Positions 45,301 to 57,054 of a DNA stretch of 64,000 nucleotides are shown here, piece by piece. The translations under genes and the position numbers were made by a program. A model generated the notes under the pieces. The model did no database searches, was not told the DNA's origin, and saw only the letters and a program-made list of their open reading frames with translations. The stretch is taken from assembly GCA_003996215.1 (NCBI GenBank), contig QJPP01000316.1, forward strand, positions 682,001-746,000, written 5' to 3'. How positions within the stretch are numbered: position 1 is the first letter of the stretch; every line of letters starts with the position of its first letter. The DNA is from Jaltomata sinuosa (lineage: Eukaryota > Streptophyta > Magnoliopsida > Solanales > Solanaceae).

Positions 45301-48300
45301 TGTAGCTTCTACTAGAATAGGTTTCTGCTAGCCCACTTGATAGTTTATTGAGATCTCAAATTTCTTGGTCTAAACTTGTGAACTTGCATTATCTGCTATA
45401 TTGCTTTCACTGTTCAAAAATGTCAGTGAGTGCATGTAGAATTCTCCAAAAATAGTGTATTTTTGGAGAATTTGACACGGATGTGGCATCGAAATTGAAG
45501 AGTCCGCACAACATAGATTATCTGACCTTATCACGTTGACTATCCAGAGTACTTCAAAATATTATGGAGTCATGAGTTTGAGATATAGCTCACAACATTT
45601 CTGGGATAGATACTTGTACCTTTCTTTTATATGTGACTTACAATGATAAGTTAATCATTATTTTTATGCTTAATTGAACTTTATCTTTCTTACTTGGACT
45701 TGATTTTTTCTAAGCTTTCCAGTATAGACCTTTAAATCATCTATTGAGTGGAATCATCATAAATTATTTCTTATTTAAGTCATAAATGAACTCTTATGGT
45801 ATTTACTGGCCGAACTCTTCCATCTTGTTTCATTAATTGAGAATAACGTAACAGTAATATTTTACTTATATACATGCATAGCATCTGCTAAGCTAATTTA
45901 ACAATGAAATGTGAGACTAAAAAAATTACATTTTGAGATATTGACTTTGAATGGTTGCCATGTACTAGAATGTGTACATATGAATGTTTCATTAAGGTTC
46001 TTTTATTATCTTTATTCTTAGTTGTATGTTGAAACATATTGTCTGATGCAATGGTATACTTGGCTATAAGAGGCCTTTATTTTTTCCTTTTGCTAGTGTG
46101 ATTACATGTTTCACTACTTGTATTCATTTATTTGACTATTAAACCTAGCTAGTACTACTGTATTTGCACGTATGTCGACCCAATCTTATTTTAGGAAAGA
46201 AAATCATGATTAAATAGCTATATTTTGTCATACTTACAATCTTTCACCTTATTATGTACTTTGAAAACTAGTGAGTGTGCTACATTTATACCATACTTAG
46301 CTGTTTATACACACACATGTTTTTGAACTCTCCAAGTTAATTCATGACTTGTGAAAATTTAATTAAGGAGTATGTTATCAAGTCCTTATACCAACATGAA
46401 ACTTTAGTTTTTCTTAATGACTAGCCAATCTTTATTTGAAACTCTTACATTAAGATGCTCTTCAAGTTGCTGCTCTTTGTCGAAGATTATGTTAAAAAAA
46501 ATTGAAAAGTGAGGTGATCAAAACATGCCATATGGATTCTTTTAAGAGAATTCATCATCGAAATCTGTTGGACAATAAGTTATCTGAATCTTTCAAGTAT
46601 TATTTGGTTGATTTATATTTGCTAAATTCAAGGATGTATTTGACATTTGGGTTTGTCTTCTAAGACTTGTTGTTAACAATATGAGATAAGCTATGCTAAC
46701 GTGAATATATCTTAATCCTCTGTAATTCGTGCGCATTTTCTATTAAGAAATATTAGTATATTTCATTTTCTTTTTGTTCCATCTTTTTCCTTGTATGATG
46801 AATATATGCTTGATTTACTATATGTTTCTGATTGACCTATTATCTAGCTCAAAATATATGCTTCTTTATGACTGAAACGTCAATACAATCTTCTGATATC
46901 TGCGAGTTTTAAAAATGGTCTAAATGGCATAGTTAGACCTTTAGTTTTTGAAAACTTATCTATATAAATCTTTATCTTGATTCACTTTGTTGACATTCAA
47001 GAACGTATCTGGACAACCACTTTAGAACCTGTGCAATGCTAAAAATAAATTTGATAGTCCAAAAAGTTTGTAGTGTATTTCTAAAATGCCGTTAAGAAGA
47101 ATGATTTTTGTTCTAATAAGTTCCTGTAAGGTCTTACTCCTTAGGTGGTCTAAAAATGAGCATAAAAGTAAGTAGTAGAAATAATATTGTTTGAAATATG
47201 TTCTCCCTACGTGATTTAGCTTAAATTGTTGTTTGGAAATTCTTTTGTTACTAAGTTTGTGTGATTAAAAGTCTTGTCTACTTTGAGTGCACTATTGGAT
47301 TCGAGCTTGCATTTAGATTACTTGTCTTAGGTTTCCGGAATCAATGATAAAATATGCTCCCTAATAAAAATAATTAGAATCCTAATTTAGAGCTTTTGAG
47401 CTCTGATTCATAATCCTTCATTGTGTTTATGCATAAATATATTTTGTATTCTTGTTGGTGGACAGTTTGAAAAAGAATGAAAAAATTAGTTTATTGAGTT
47501 TATACATCTATGAATAGGAGTATACTACCAATCACTGATTTTTAATTGTTCCACTAATCTCGTTCTCTCTCCCTCTCCCTATTTATTATTTCTTTTTTTT
47601 TTACACGAATGGAGGAAAAAATGGAGCCTTGTGCGAGACTCTCGGGAACCATGGAGCTGCTGCACCTCCATTTGTTATTTTACTTTATTCTCAACTACTG
47701 ATTCCTCATATCACCTTTTAGTCACTAACAGGTAATTGTTCCGCTTGGTAATTTTATATTGATCACATTTTTTATCCATTTAAACACTTGAGTATTATCA
47801 TTTGACATTCTTGTAGCAGGCAAGTGATATTTATCTACAAATGAGTTGAGGCTTTATCTGATCCATGAGTTACTCATTAGAGATGCAGGATTTGAATTTG
47901 CTCACAGGAGTCTTTCGTTTATCATGTTTTTCATGTCCCTCAATCTCTCTTATTAGTAATAAACATATACAAAATATTTGACATAAATGTATGTCCCTTG
48001 GTCAAAAGATAGCCTCGTCCTAAAGTAAGGCACATAGTGTAAAGATGATAATAGTAGGTAAATGTTTCAAGTTATTGTGATGACGGAATACTCCAAGAAA
48101 ATATCTTTTTGATTTAGTATACAGAATCGTTTTGCCATTATATTCAACATCTCATGTTAACTGTGATAATGTTTCTAGTTTCCACATGAATAACTGCAAT
48201 TGTGTTTGCTTTCTATTGATAGTTAAATTTATTTGGACAGTTCCTAGAAGTTATTTTAGCTTCTCTTTTTGAGTGGTTAATCTTGATCTCAGTCGTTCTC

Positions 48301-50533
48301 CCGTATTCTATATTGATTGTTTTTGAAGTTTTATTTCAGAATAAGTTGTGTTTGCTTTCTTTGGATAGTTCCAATGAGTTTGTTTTTTTGTCGAATAAAT
48401 TTATTTTGACAATTATTAACGTTGTGTTTGCTTTATTTGTGATTAATCTTCTGTGGAAAAGAATATAGTTTTTGAAAGTTTTGTACTAAATTTATATGAA
48501 ATTGTTCTTTTAACAGATAAAGAATTTGAGGATTTTGAAGATTGGAGAACTTGTCCATGAAGAAAGTAACACATTAGAGAAAAAGTTGAAGTTGAAGTCG
48601 AAGGAGACTTATTTTTTGCTAGGAGGTTTTTACAGATGTTCCCATTGTATATGCTACAATTACTTTTTTCTCTTTCTTAAGAGTTGACAAATACAATATC
48701 ATACATTTTGATTTGGTATATTTTGGTGATATGATGATTTAGTTCTGTTTAATTAACTATGAAATTTTACATGTATAGATTATTTTGTATCTTTTGGTTA
48801 CTGTTTACTTTTAATATATTATCCGATGAATAGTTATTTAATGATTGAATTTTTGGTTGCTGAAAGTTAACATACAATTAGCAAAGGAAGAGTTTGTTCG
48901 CTAAGAGCACTTATAACGACCGGATATGTCATCTAATTAAAGGTTCTTAGTGATTGGAGTGACAATCAACGAAGGGACTTTTGGTCGTTAAAGGGTGGTA
49001 TAACGACCGAATTTTTTGTCGTCGCCAAAGATTTTTTAACGACCGGAACAATCCGATCGTTAACCTTTAACGGCGGAGCTTTTAACGACCGGTGACGACC
49101 AAATTTTTTTTGGTCGTTATTGACTAATAGCGACCGGAATATGACTTTTAGCAACCAAATTTTCCCTCGTTAAAGGCCTTATTTCTTGTAGTGATCCCAT
49201 CTCACCTCTGTTATTTGTGATGGTGATGGATTATTTGTCTAGGGTATTGGAGAGGATGTGTAAGTTGTCGGATTACAGATTTCATCATATGTGCAAGCAA
49301 CAACAGTTAACACACTTAACCTTTGCAGATGATCTTATGATCTTCTGCAAAGGACATGAGAAGTCTGTTCAAAGGGTGATGGAAACTTTACGATATTTCT
49401 CCTTAGTGACTGGTTTGGTAGCAAATAATGACAAATCCAACATCTTCATAGCTGGTGTAGATGCTGGGACAAGAGCAAGGTTATTAGAGATGACTAGTTT
49501 TCACGAGGGACATTTCCCTATTAGATACTTGGGACTGCCCTTATCCCCCAAGAAGTGGAGCAAGATTGAGTGCCATCAACTAAGTCAGAAAATCACTGAG
49601 AAAATTAGAGCTTGTTCAGCTAGGCATTTATCCTATGCTGGCAGATTACAGGTAATAAACTTAGTTCTATTCTCATTGCATAACTTTTAGGGGAGTGTTT
49701 TTATTCTCTCTCAAAGTGTTCTTAAAGAAGTTGATAGAAAATGTTGGGATTTTTTTGGGGGGTCTTCCGAGGAAAAGAAGAAAACACCCTTGGTCGCTTG
49801 GGAGCAAATCTGTAGGCCTCGAAAACAAGGAGGACTTATTGTGAGAGGCTGCAAATTGTGGAACGTTGCTTCAGTGGGCAAATTGATTTGGCAAGTCATG
49901 GAGAAAGCTGATAACCTATGGGTAAAGTGGGTTCATGGGTTGTATATAAACAATGATGTATGATTCTGGAAGTACCGACCACCTAATAATAGTAGTTGGT
50001 ATTGGCGTAAACCCCATAAAATCAAATTGGGAATGATCAATTGGTATGTTAATGGACGGTACTGTCTCACAAGTACTGGTAAGTATTCTGTGTCCCAAGG
50101 TTACTTGAAATTACTAGGAGACTCACCTGTTCTGGAGGTTTCGGAGTTAATATGGAGTAGAGTTCTTGTGCCTAAACACATGATCATTATGTGGCTGGCA
50201 ATCCAAGGGAGATTACTAACAAAGGATAGGATTTGCAGCATGGGGATCTATTGTGGTAATACTACGTGTGAACTGTGTGATCAGGGGAAACAGGAGAATG
50301 CGAGGCATTTATTTCACGATTGCACATGGACTGAAGAAGTGTGGGCAGAGGTGACGTAGTGGTATGGAATCAAACTAGAACAACATAGTATAAGAACGGC
50401 AATGGAGCGCATACAGAGAAGACATTGGTGTAAGCTAAAAAAAGAGATCATGGCGGCCATCTATAGTGCTGGGGTATATCAAATTTGGATGGCAAGAAAC
50501 CATGAGCATTTTATGGGACAAAACTGTGAATAA
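42378..50533 (+). pseudogene. LINE ORF2 (endonuclease-reverse transcriptase), decayed and split
   Basis: The first part (42378-44323) begins MVNILSWNTRGLNG. It shows the APE-type endonuclease (LLETNIKS, FVYAHN, SDHSPIQV) with EDFN in place of the usual GDFN, and a stop after MFGG. The RT follows: SPGPDGFGSGFF, FRPISCCNVIYK, KIDLRKAYDMV, GLRQGDP. The CACTA insertion interrupts here. The second part (49194 onward) resumes ISPLLFVMVMDYLSR, with the catalytic TFADDLMIF (about 49321), a thumb region, and a zf-RVT zinc motif CELCDQGKQENARHLFHDC (about 50270-50325). Stops at 44168, 49690, 49962 and 50359 and frameshifts between make it non-functional regardless of the insertion. Confidence 0.85.
44324..49193. 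mobile_element. Non-autonomous CACTA (En/Spm) transposon, 4,870 bp
   Basis: The termini CACTACAAGAAAT and ATTTCTTGTAGTG are perfect inverse 13-mers of the CACTA superfamily. They are flanked by the 3-bp duplication ATC (44321-44323 and 49194-49196). Subterminal regions carry many copies of TAACGACC / GGTCGTTA in both orientations (about 44338-44490 and 48900-49150), the expected transposase-binding-type repeats. The 4.3-kb interior is AT-rich with no long frame and no recognisable TnpA/TnpD, so it depends on transposase from elsewhere. A patch at 44625-44760 (AGCCCTAATCTCC, GATCAATCTACTTTCG) and another at 48515-48660 look less repetitive and could be captured host sequence; I cannot identify them. 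Confidence 0.9.
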
Positions 50534-50792
50534 CAATTTTGTGTTACGACAAATACAACATAAAGTGAAGGAGAGAGTTCATATGATGCGGGAAGACAAA
50601 CGAGCGGGAAAAATTAGCTCATTGATACAGAGGATATGTAACTAGTTTGGGATACCTGTTTCTTTCTTTAGTTTGTTTTGTGGCTCGGTGCACTGGAGTT
50701 TTTCCAGAATTGAGTGCTCTTGTTGTGTAAATAGACGATTTTGGTTGTATGGTAATAGTTCACAATTGTTACCAAAAAAACATTCTAGAGCA

Positions 50793-52043
50793 TAAATATT
50801 GTATAAACAACATATTTAGATGTATATACATCTCTGACACATAGTTATACATTATATATACATATTTATACACTAATTATATAATATTAATATATTATAT
50901 TACATTACATAACTATTTATACAATATTGATACATTATTGATACATATGACCATTTTTATTGTAATTTTTTTCGTTGCTGGTACATTCAAGTTAAAAGAC
51001 CATATAACTCTTCCTTTATTGTGTGCGGAGGATTCATCTTTAATGTGGACCAAACCATAAAAATGGGCCAGGAAGCAGGAAACCCAAATTTATTTTGCCT
51101 TAGTCAATGCATACAGCGCTTCAAAACTAGTCCTTCCGTTTCAATTTGTTTATCTTTTAGTTAATATTTGAACAATCAAATAATACTTTTTCATTATAAT
51201 TTCTAAAATATTTTGAATTGTTAACTATTTTGATTTATATATAGTTCTACTTCTTATTAGGTTTTAAATATGTACATTTTATTTTTAAAAAAAATAAAGA
51301 TTATAAGCCTGAATTCACACTAAATATCAATTAGTTTGATCTTCACACTCCAAAAAAAACAAATAAATTAAAAGGGAGGGAGTAGTACATTTTTCATTGC
51401 ATAATGTTTCAATAGTAAGATGCATTTAGAACATTGTAACGTTGACCCTACAAAAATCTCTTATATTTTAGGTACCAAGCTTTTGTGTGAGTATATTTTA
51501 CTGATCTTTTGGAAAATGAATAATATAATTAAAAGAATATTTGTAATGAATCATAAAATTGATCTCTCAGCTCTCCTTAATATGCTTGTGTCAAATGTAT
51601 ACAGATTTTAAACACATCATCAAGTCCATGTTTGTGATCCCATGGTCAGAATTATTGTCAAAAATGGTTGTTGAATTCTTCATTTGCCATCTGGCGCATT
51701 GATTGAAAAAATGAAATAAATTAAATTCAATCCAACAATTATAAAAGGAGGACAATCTGCTACACACTGGACAAAATAAAATATTAACAATTGTGACTTT
51801 GTACCAATAATTCCAATGAAGCCGACCCCTCAGTAGTAAAGACAACTGGACCATTTCACTTTGAAGATATGTCAAGACAATACATTGATATTATAAATAT
51901 TGAAAAAGGAACTTTCTTTATTTGTCACAATAATTGAAGAAGAAAAAGGCGTTATATTAAGCCAATCCAAACGGGCCCTTAATCTTTTCCAACTACAAAC
52001 ATCATATAGAAAGGAAAAAGGAGTTCCACAAGAAGAAGAGAAA
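50793..52043. other. Flank between the LINE and PLC-like gene 2
   Basis: This begins with an AT-rich stretch of TATACAT-type repeats (50810-50960; a similar one is at 58215-58340). From about 51000 it is segmental duplication copy B matching 34690 onward. It contains one Stowaway-like MITE. No other gene was seen. Confidence 0.45.
51130..51382. mobile_element. Stowaway-like MITE, 253 bp
   Basis: The left end GTCCTTCCGTTTCAATTTG and right end AAATTAAAAGGGAGGGAG are inverse, with TA at 51128-51129 and 51383-51384. It is not found at the equivalent place in duplication copy A. Confidence 0.7.
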
Positions 52044-53091
52044 ATGGGTACTTTTTTCTCTAAACAGGTGGAAAGAAGAAAAGCAATCCGTACTCAGAAG
52101 AAACTTCTTTGTGATCTCAAAGAAAAAGATAGCATCGATTTCCCTGGTTGTGATCATTGCATCGATGACAGAAAAAATTGGATGTCAACACTCGCCCTGG
52201 ATAAACTCCATGTGAATAAGATCATTTGGCCTGGTACACATGATTCAGCAACTAACAAAATCGGGATCCCATTTATTTCTCGCCCTTTCGCCCGAACACA
52301 ATCTCTGTCCATTTACAAACAGCTGGTAATGTTAAATTGTGAGATCATCTCATTAAGCTCTATGATATTATTATATGGAGTACAATATTTATTTACTTAA
52401 TTATGTTTTCAAACAGGTAATGGGCACCCGTGTTCTTGACATCAGAGTTCAAAAAGATGGTCGTGTATGTCATGGTATCCTAATTTCTTGCAACGTTGAT
52501 GTTGTCATCAACGATGTCAAGAAATTCCTGTTTGAGACACAATCGGAGATGATCATTCTCGAGATCCGAACAGAGTTCGGACACGATGATCCACCGGAAT
52601 TCGACAAGTACTTGGAGAATCAGTTGGGGGAATATCTTATCCACCAAGACGACTCTGTTTTCAACAAAACAGTAGCAGAGTTATTGCCAAAAAGAGTAAT
52701 ATGTGTTTGGAAACCAAGAAAATCACCTCAGCCAAAACATGGAAGTCCATTGTGGAGCGCTGGGTATTTAAAGGACAATTGGATTGATACTGATTTGCCT
52801 GAAACAAAATTCGAGAGCAATATGAAGCATTTGAGTGAACAGCCACCTGTGACATCCCGGAAATATTTCTACAGAGTGGAGAATACTGTGACGCCTCAGG
52901 CGGATAATCCGGTGTTGTGTGTGAAGCCGGTGACGAATCGGATTCGTCCATATGCAAGGTTGTTTATAAAGGAGTGTATTTGTCGAGGTCATGGTGATCG
53001 GTTACAAATATATTCAACTGATTTCATTCATGAAGATTTTGTGGATGCTTGTATTGGACTTACAAATGCAAGGATTGAAGGCAAGCTCTGA
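52044..53091 (+). CDS. PI-PLC X-domain (PLC-like phosphodiesterase) protein 2
   Basis: Two exons (52044-52325 and 52417-53091) of exactly the same sizes as in copy 1 give 318 residues. It begins MGTFFSKQVERRK, again a Gly2 myristoylation motif. The catalytic-type histidines are in WPGTHDSATNK (His66) and RVCHGIL (His113). Frame, splice sites and active-site blocks are intact. It differs from copy 1 at scattered sites, for example CDHCIDD for SDYHADD, SCNVDV for SYKVDV, and KECICRGHGD for NESISRGYGD. The upstream open frame to 51900 is leader sequence, since family members begin at MGxFFSK. Membrane-attached PLC-like phosphodiesterase is the family expectation; substrate unknown. Part of the 34.7-53.8 kb segmental duplication. 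Confidence 0.88.
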
Positions 53092-53775
53092 ACTGAAGGT
53101 AATAACTTTGGTGGTCGTTTGAGAAATCAACTCGAGAATTACAGATGTGTGTAATTGTTCAGTGTACTTATCAGATTCGTATGTGTGTGTGTATTGTTTA
53201 GTTACCACTTGTTACTTTGTAAATATTGTTTGGTTTGGAATTTGAGATTCTATATGTAGTGAAATTGTGTGTAAACGAAATTATATGTAAGTTGTACTGA
53301 AATTCACATTGTTTGGAAGGATATGTACTTTACAATTTACCTACACGGACGATTTTTACCATCACATTACCTAAATAGATAACTACAAGTTACTGTTCCT
53401 TTCCTAAATAGTGAGATTAGTAAAAGAAGTCAAAATACACTTGACAATGTAAATATTTTTGACAATCCATACACTTGCAAGTGCCTATTATAGTACATGC
53501 CAAGTTAAGAAGTGTGGTGCCGACAACTCTACACCTTAGATTAATAGTGTCGATGTATATAAGTTAAATATAGTACATAAGAAAAACCAATATTCAAAAG
53601 TTTTCTCAATACGGCAAGAACGGAGTAAGTTTGCTGTCACTTTCCAACCAAATTAAATAAGCAAAAGAAGATATTTATGTACATTCAACATACAGCTTAT
53701 GCGGTGTGTCCCCATTTAGTTCACATCTATGGGGTCAGAAAAAGATTATTGTAAAGCGAAAATAGCTATTATATT
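53092..53775. other. 3' flank of PLC-like gene 2
   Basis: Homologous to the flank of PLC-like gene 1 (GTAAGTTGTACTGAAATTC; TTCACATCTATGGGGTC) and ending at the RTE insertion. A GTGTGTGTGT run lies at 53181-53192. No gene was seen. Confidence 0.45.
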
Positions 53776-55576
53776 GACATCAACAACAACAACAACAACA
53801 ACATACTCAGTGTATTCCCACAGCGTGGGGTCTGGGGAGGATAGAGTGTACGCAGTCCATACCACTACCTCAGAGGTGAGTTAGAGAGGCTGTTTCCGAT
53901 AGACCCCCGGCTTAAGACAAAACAGTCTAAAAATAGGCTCAAAAGGACGTAACAATGATTCAGGGTAAAAATACAAGATAACACTACAAGAGACGATAGG
54001 AAGTAATACGTAGTAACAAACAACAGACAGAAACAGAGCACTTCCACTAAATACTACCACGAGGAATCCATGAACAATAAACTATAAGCGTAGCACTACG
54101 ATTACTAGTCGGGACAATAAGGAAAAACACTCCTACCTACTAGCCTACACACACTTCTACCTACTACTCTTCTACCCTAATCCGCGTCCTCCACACCTTC
54201 CTATCTAGGGTCATGTCCTCGGTAAGCTGCAACTGCGCCATGTCCTGTCGAATCACCTCTCCCCAATACTTTTTCGGTCTACCTCGTCCTCTCCTGTAAC
54301 CATCCATAGCCAACCTCTCACACCTCCGCACTGGAGCATCCGTGCCTCTCCTCCTCACATGTCCGAACCATCTCAACCTCGCTTCCCGCATCTTATCTTC
54401 CACCGACGCCACACCCACCTTATCTCGGATATCCTCATTCCTAATCCTATCTCTCCTAGTAAACCCGCACATCCATCGCAACATCCTCATCTCCGCCACC
54501 TTCATCTTTTGAATATGGGAGTTCTTTACTGGCCAGCATTCTACTCCATACAACAAAGCTGGTCGGACCACCACTCTGTAGAATTTGCCTTTAAGTTTAG
54601 TAGGCACCTTCTTATCACATAAGACTCCAGATGCGTGCCTCCATTTCATCCACCCAACACCAATACGATGAGTGACATCCTCATCAATCTCTCCATTTCC
54701 TTGGATAATAGACCCAAGATACTTGAAACTCCCTTTCTTTTGGATGACCTGTGTATCCAGCTTCACTTCTACGTCATCATCCTGAGTCGCCTCACTGAAC
54801 TTGCACTCCATATATTCAGTCTTGGTCCTGCTCAACCTAAACCCCTTAGACTCGAGGGTCTGTCTCCAAACCTCCAACTTAGCATTAACTCCTCCGCGAG
54901 TCTCGTCCACCAAAACTACATCATCCGCAAATAACATGCACCATGGCACCTCACCTTGTATTTGCCACGTCAATACATCCATTACCAAGGCAAATAGAAA
55001 CGGGCTAAGGGTCGATCCCTGGTGCAACCCCATTAACACGGGAAAGTGCTCCGAATCTCCTCCCACAGTTCTAACGCGAGTCTTGGCCCCCTCATACATG
55101 TCCTTAATTAATTTGGTATACGCCACGGGTACACCTCGAGCCTCCAAGCACCTCCAAAGGACCTCCCTAGGGACTTTATCATACGCCTTTTCTAGATCGA
55201 TGAACACCATGTGCAAGTCCTTCTTCCTTTCCCTGTACTGCTCCACCAGTCTTCTAAGGAGATGAATAGCTTCTGTAGTCGAGCGTCCTGGCATAAAGCC
55301 GAACTGGTTCTCTGAAATAGGCACGATCTGTCTCAACCTCAACTCCACCACCCTCTCCCAGACCTTCATAGTGTGGCTTAGCAATTTGATATCCCTATAG
55401 TTGTTGCAACTCTGAATATCTCCCTTGTTCTTGTACAAAGGAATCATCGTGCTCCATCTCCAAGCTTCAGGCATCTTTGCCGTTCTGAAAATACCATCAA
55501 ACAACTCGGTTAGCCACTTCACACCTGTCTCACCCGAGCTCTTCCAAAAATCAACGGGAATCTCATCTGGCCCATA
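53776..55576 (-). mobile_element. RTE-type non-LTR retrotransposon, 5'-truncated
   Basis: On the minus strand the element starts inside the reverse transcriptase (YGPDEIPVDFW) and ends with a (TTG)n tail, seen here as a CAACAACAA run at 53780-53801. A trinucleotide tail instead of poly-A is characteristic of RTE elements. The endonuclease half is missing, as is common after incomplete reverse transcription. It lies at the end of segmental duplication copy B. Confidence 0.88.
54164..55576 (-). CDS. RTE-type reverse transcriptase, partial but open
   Basis: The open frame extends to 55621, but its first 15 residues come from flanking DNA, so the element's own coding part is about 470 residues. 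Reverse transcriptase landmarks in order: GPDEIPVDFWK, NNYRDIKLLSHTMKVWERV, QFGFMPGRSTTEAI, FIDLEKAYDKV (140-150), LHQGSTLSPFLFALVMD and the catalytic FADD (231-234). A C-terminal region follows with YGVECWP, MLRWMCG and RRGRGRPKKYWGEV. LHQGS replaces the usual LRQGS/LHQGS forms acceptably. No internal stop remains, so the insertion is young or under little decay. There is no endonuclease and no element promoter, so it cannot retrotranspose. It replicates RNA into DNA in intact relatives. Confidence 0.9.
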   Translation of the reverse strand, partial: YGPDEIPVDFWKSSGETGVKWLTELFDGIFRTAKMPEAWRWSTMIPLYKNKGDIQSCNNYRDIKLLSHTMKVWERVVELRLRQIVPISENQFGFMPGRSTTEAIHLLRRLVEQYRERKKDLHMVFIDLEKAYDKVPREVLWRCLEARGVPVAYTKLIKDMYEGAKTRVRTVGGDSEHFPVLMGLHQGSTLSPFLFALVMDVLTWQIQGEVPWCMLFADDVVLVDETRGGVNAKLEVWRQTLESKGFRLSRTKTEYMECKFSEATQDDDVEVKLDTQVIQKKGSFKYLGSIIQGNGEIDEDVTHRIGVGWMKWRHASGVLCDKKVPTKLKGKFYRVVVRPALLYGVECWPVKNSHIQKMKVAEMRMLRWMCGFTRRDRIRNEDIRDKVGVASVEDKMREARLRWFGHVRRRGTDAPVRRCERLAMDGYRRGRGRPKKYWGEVIRQDMAQLQLTEDMTLDRKVWRTRIRVEE

Positions 55577-55738
55577 AATGATGAAAGTGAGGTGATAAGA
55601 AATGATAAGAGTGATTGACACCCATTGTTATCTACTAAACTCAAATGAGTAATGCACGAAAAAGGAGTATATGAAGAAACTCTCTTAGCTGTCCTGGAAA
55701 ATCAATTTTATGGTTCATACTTCATTATTAATGTTCTT

Positions 55739-55895
55739 TTTGAAAGGAGCTTTGGAGCAATGGTAAATTTGTGTCTGTGTGATCTATAGGTCATGAGTTT
55801 GAGCCAAGAAAACAGTCATTAATGCTTGCATTAGGATAGACTTTCTACATCACAATATTTTGTGCACCGGACAGTCTTTTTTTTTTCTTTTAATA
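55739..55895 (+). mobile_element. Au-like SINE with target duplication
   Basis: From 55746 it reads GGAGCTTTGGAGCAATGGTA, then GGTCATGAGTTTGAGCC (B-box), later TTTTGTGCACCGGACAGTC and a T-rich tail. This is a diverged Au-type, tRNA-derived SINE. AATGTTCTT at 55730-55738 and 55896-55904 is the likely target duplication. Confidence 0.8.
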
Positions 55896-55904
55896 AATGT
55901 TCTT

Positions 55905-57054
55905 ATAGTTGTACAGTCATTTTCATGTGAGATCTTTGATATGTTCATTTACTTTAAGCTGTCACCCCACCTAACCCCGCGCAATTTACAACTAGGCAAA
56001 TGTTTTTACCACGCTGGGTAAACGAACATATCAACATCATGAAAGCAATATATTCTACTTTGTCCATGATTTTGTCAGCCAGAAAACTTCTTTTGGCAGC
56101 AAATATGAAGATAATGTATGGTAATTATCGAAACTTTTGACAACTTCAAGGTTATCCATACCTTTTACCGACAGCTAAATATGCCATTACAAAATTAAGC
56201 TTCTTTCAATAGTATTATACAAATAGGAGGTAAAATTTTTAATCATGCCCCATTGTCATATTGACTATCTTCTAATCCTAGATGAGGTAACTTTCATTTA
56301 AACCTTTTTTTTCAACTACTGCAAAATCAAAGAAAGTGCCCCTGCTAACAGGAGAGAAGAATACTGATTTTGTACTCTCTCAGCATTTGAGTTCACCAGA
56401 TGTTTCGCAACGCATCTACGTGGCAATCTCACGCGAATTGCCACATAGGACGTGTGTGTCTACTTGTTCAACTTTATACAAGTTTAAATGTCTGTGCATG
56501 CCCAAAATTGGAGGGCATAAATGTCAGTTGATGCCAACTTAAAGGGCACATTTATATATTATATCTTTAAGTTCATTAACAAGTTACACATGGATGAAAC
56601 ATGATTCTGAGATAGAGATGGATACAATCCTGAGTTGAACAATATCATCAATTAGGTTTGGATATTTTAATTATGGAGCCAAACACTATTAATTATATAG
56701 AAAAACTAGTAATTTCATACAAATAGATTAATTGAGAGCCCAATCTCAGTAACAACTTCAGATAAAAGTAGTTGAGCACCCATGATTTAAAATTTTTGGG
56801 TCCACCTCTAATTAAAACACCACCATCAACAAGTTGTGGCACCAAAGGAAACATGTTAAAAGAAGCAGTGAAGAGTACTAAAGAAGCAGATAGACACTCA
56901 ACATAATGCACTCACTATATATAATGAGATTTCAACACTTTATTAATCACCTCAACCCCAATGAGGCCTGATAGTTGTTTAGTTTCCCTCTGCCTGAATG
57001 ATTTCAAGACTATTCAACATTAAAAATGGTTTTCTAATTGTGAAAATAAAATTG
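55905..57054. other. Gene-poor DNA
   Basis: No gene was recognised. It contains an inverted copy of the dispersed repeat (56405-56570). Small ORFs in it have no family resemblance. Confidence 0.4.
56405..56570 (-). repeat. Dispersed repeat family, copy 2 of 3 (inverted)
   Basis: It contains TACGTGGCAATCTCACGCGA, GGACGTGTGTGTCTACTTGT and GGCATAAATGTCAGTTGATG, the reverse counterparts of the landmarks at 40720-40860. Confidence 0.65.

Larger units (their letters stand above)
40908..50780 (+). mobile_element. L1-type LINE, about 5.0 kb, split by a CACTA element
   Basis: This is a non-LTR retrotransposon with ORF1 (gag-like with zinc knuckle), ORF2 (endonuclease, reverse transcriptase and C-terminal zinc domain) and an A-rich end (ACCAAAAAAA). 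It is bounded by CAATCTAGAGCA (40896-40907) and CATTCTAGAGCA (50781-50792), a 12-bp target duplication with one mismatch, so it looks full length. Excluding the 4,870-bp insert it is about 5.0 kb. Several stops (many TGA where Trp is expected) and a frameshift show it is dead. It sits between the two PLC-like duplicates. Confidence 0.88.

Noticed and set aside
45000..48800. Search for a transposase inside the CACTA element
   Set aside because: No frame longer than about 60 codons and no recognisable TnpA/TnpD motif on either strand.
54359..55265. Plus-strand ORFs of 87-154 codons
   Set aside because: They are antisense shadows of the RTE reverse transcriptase.
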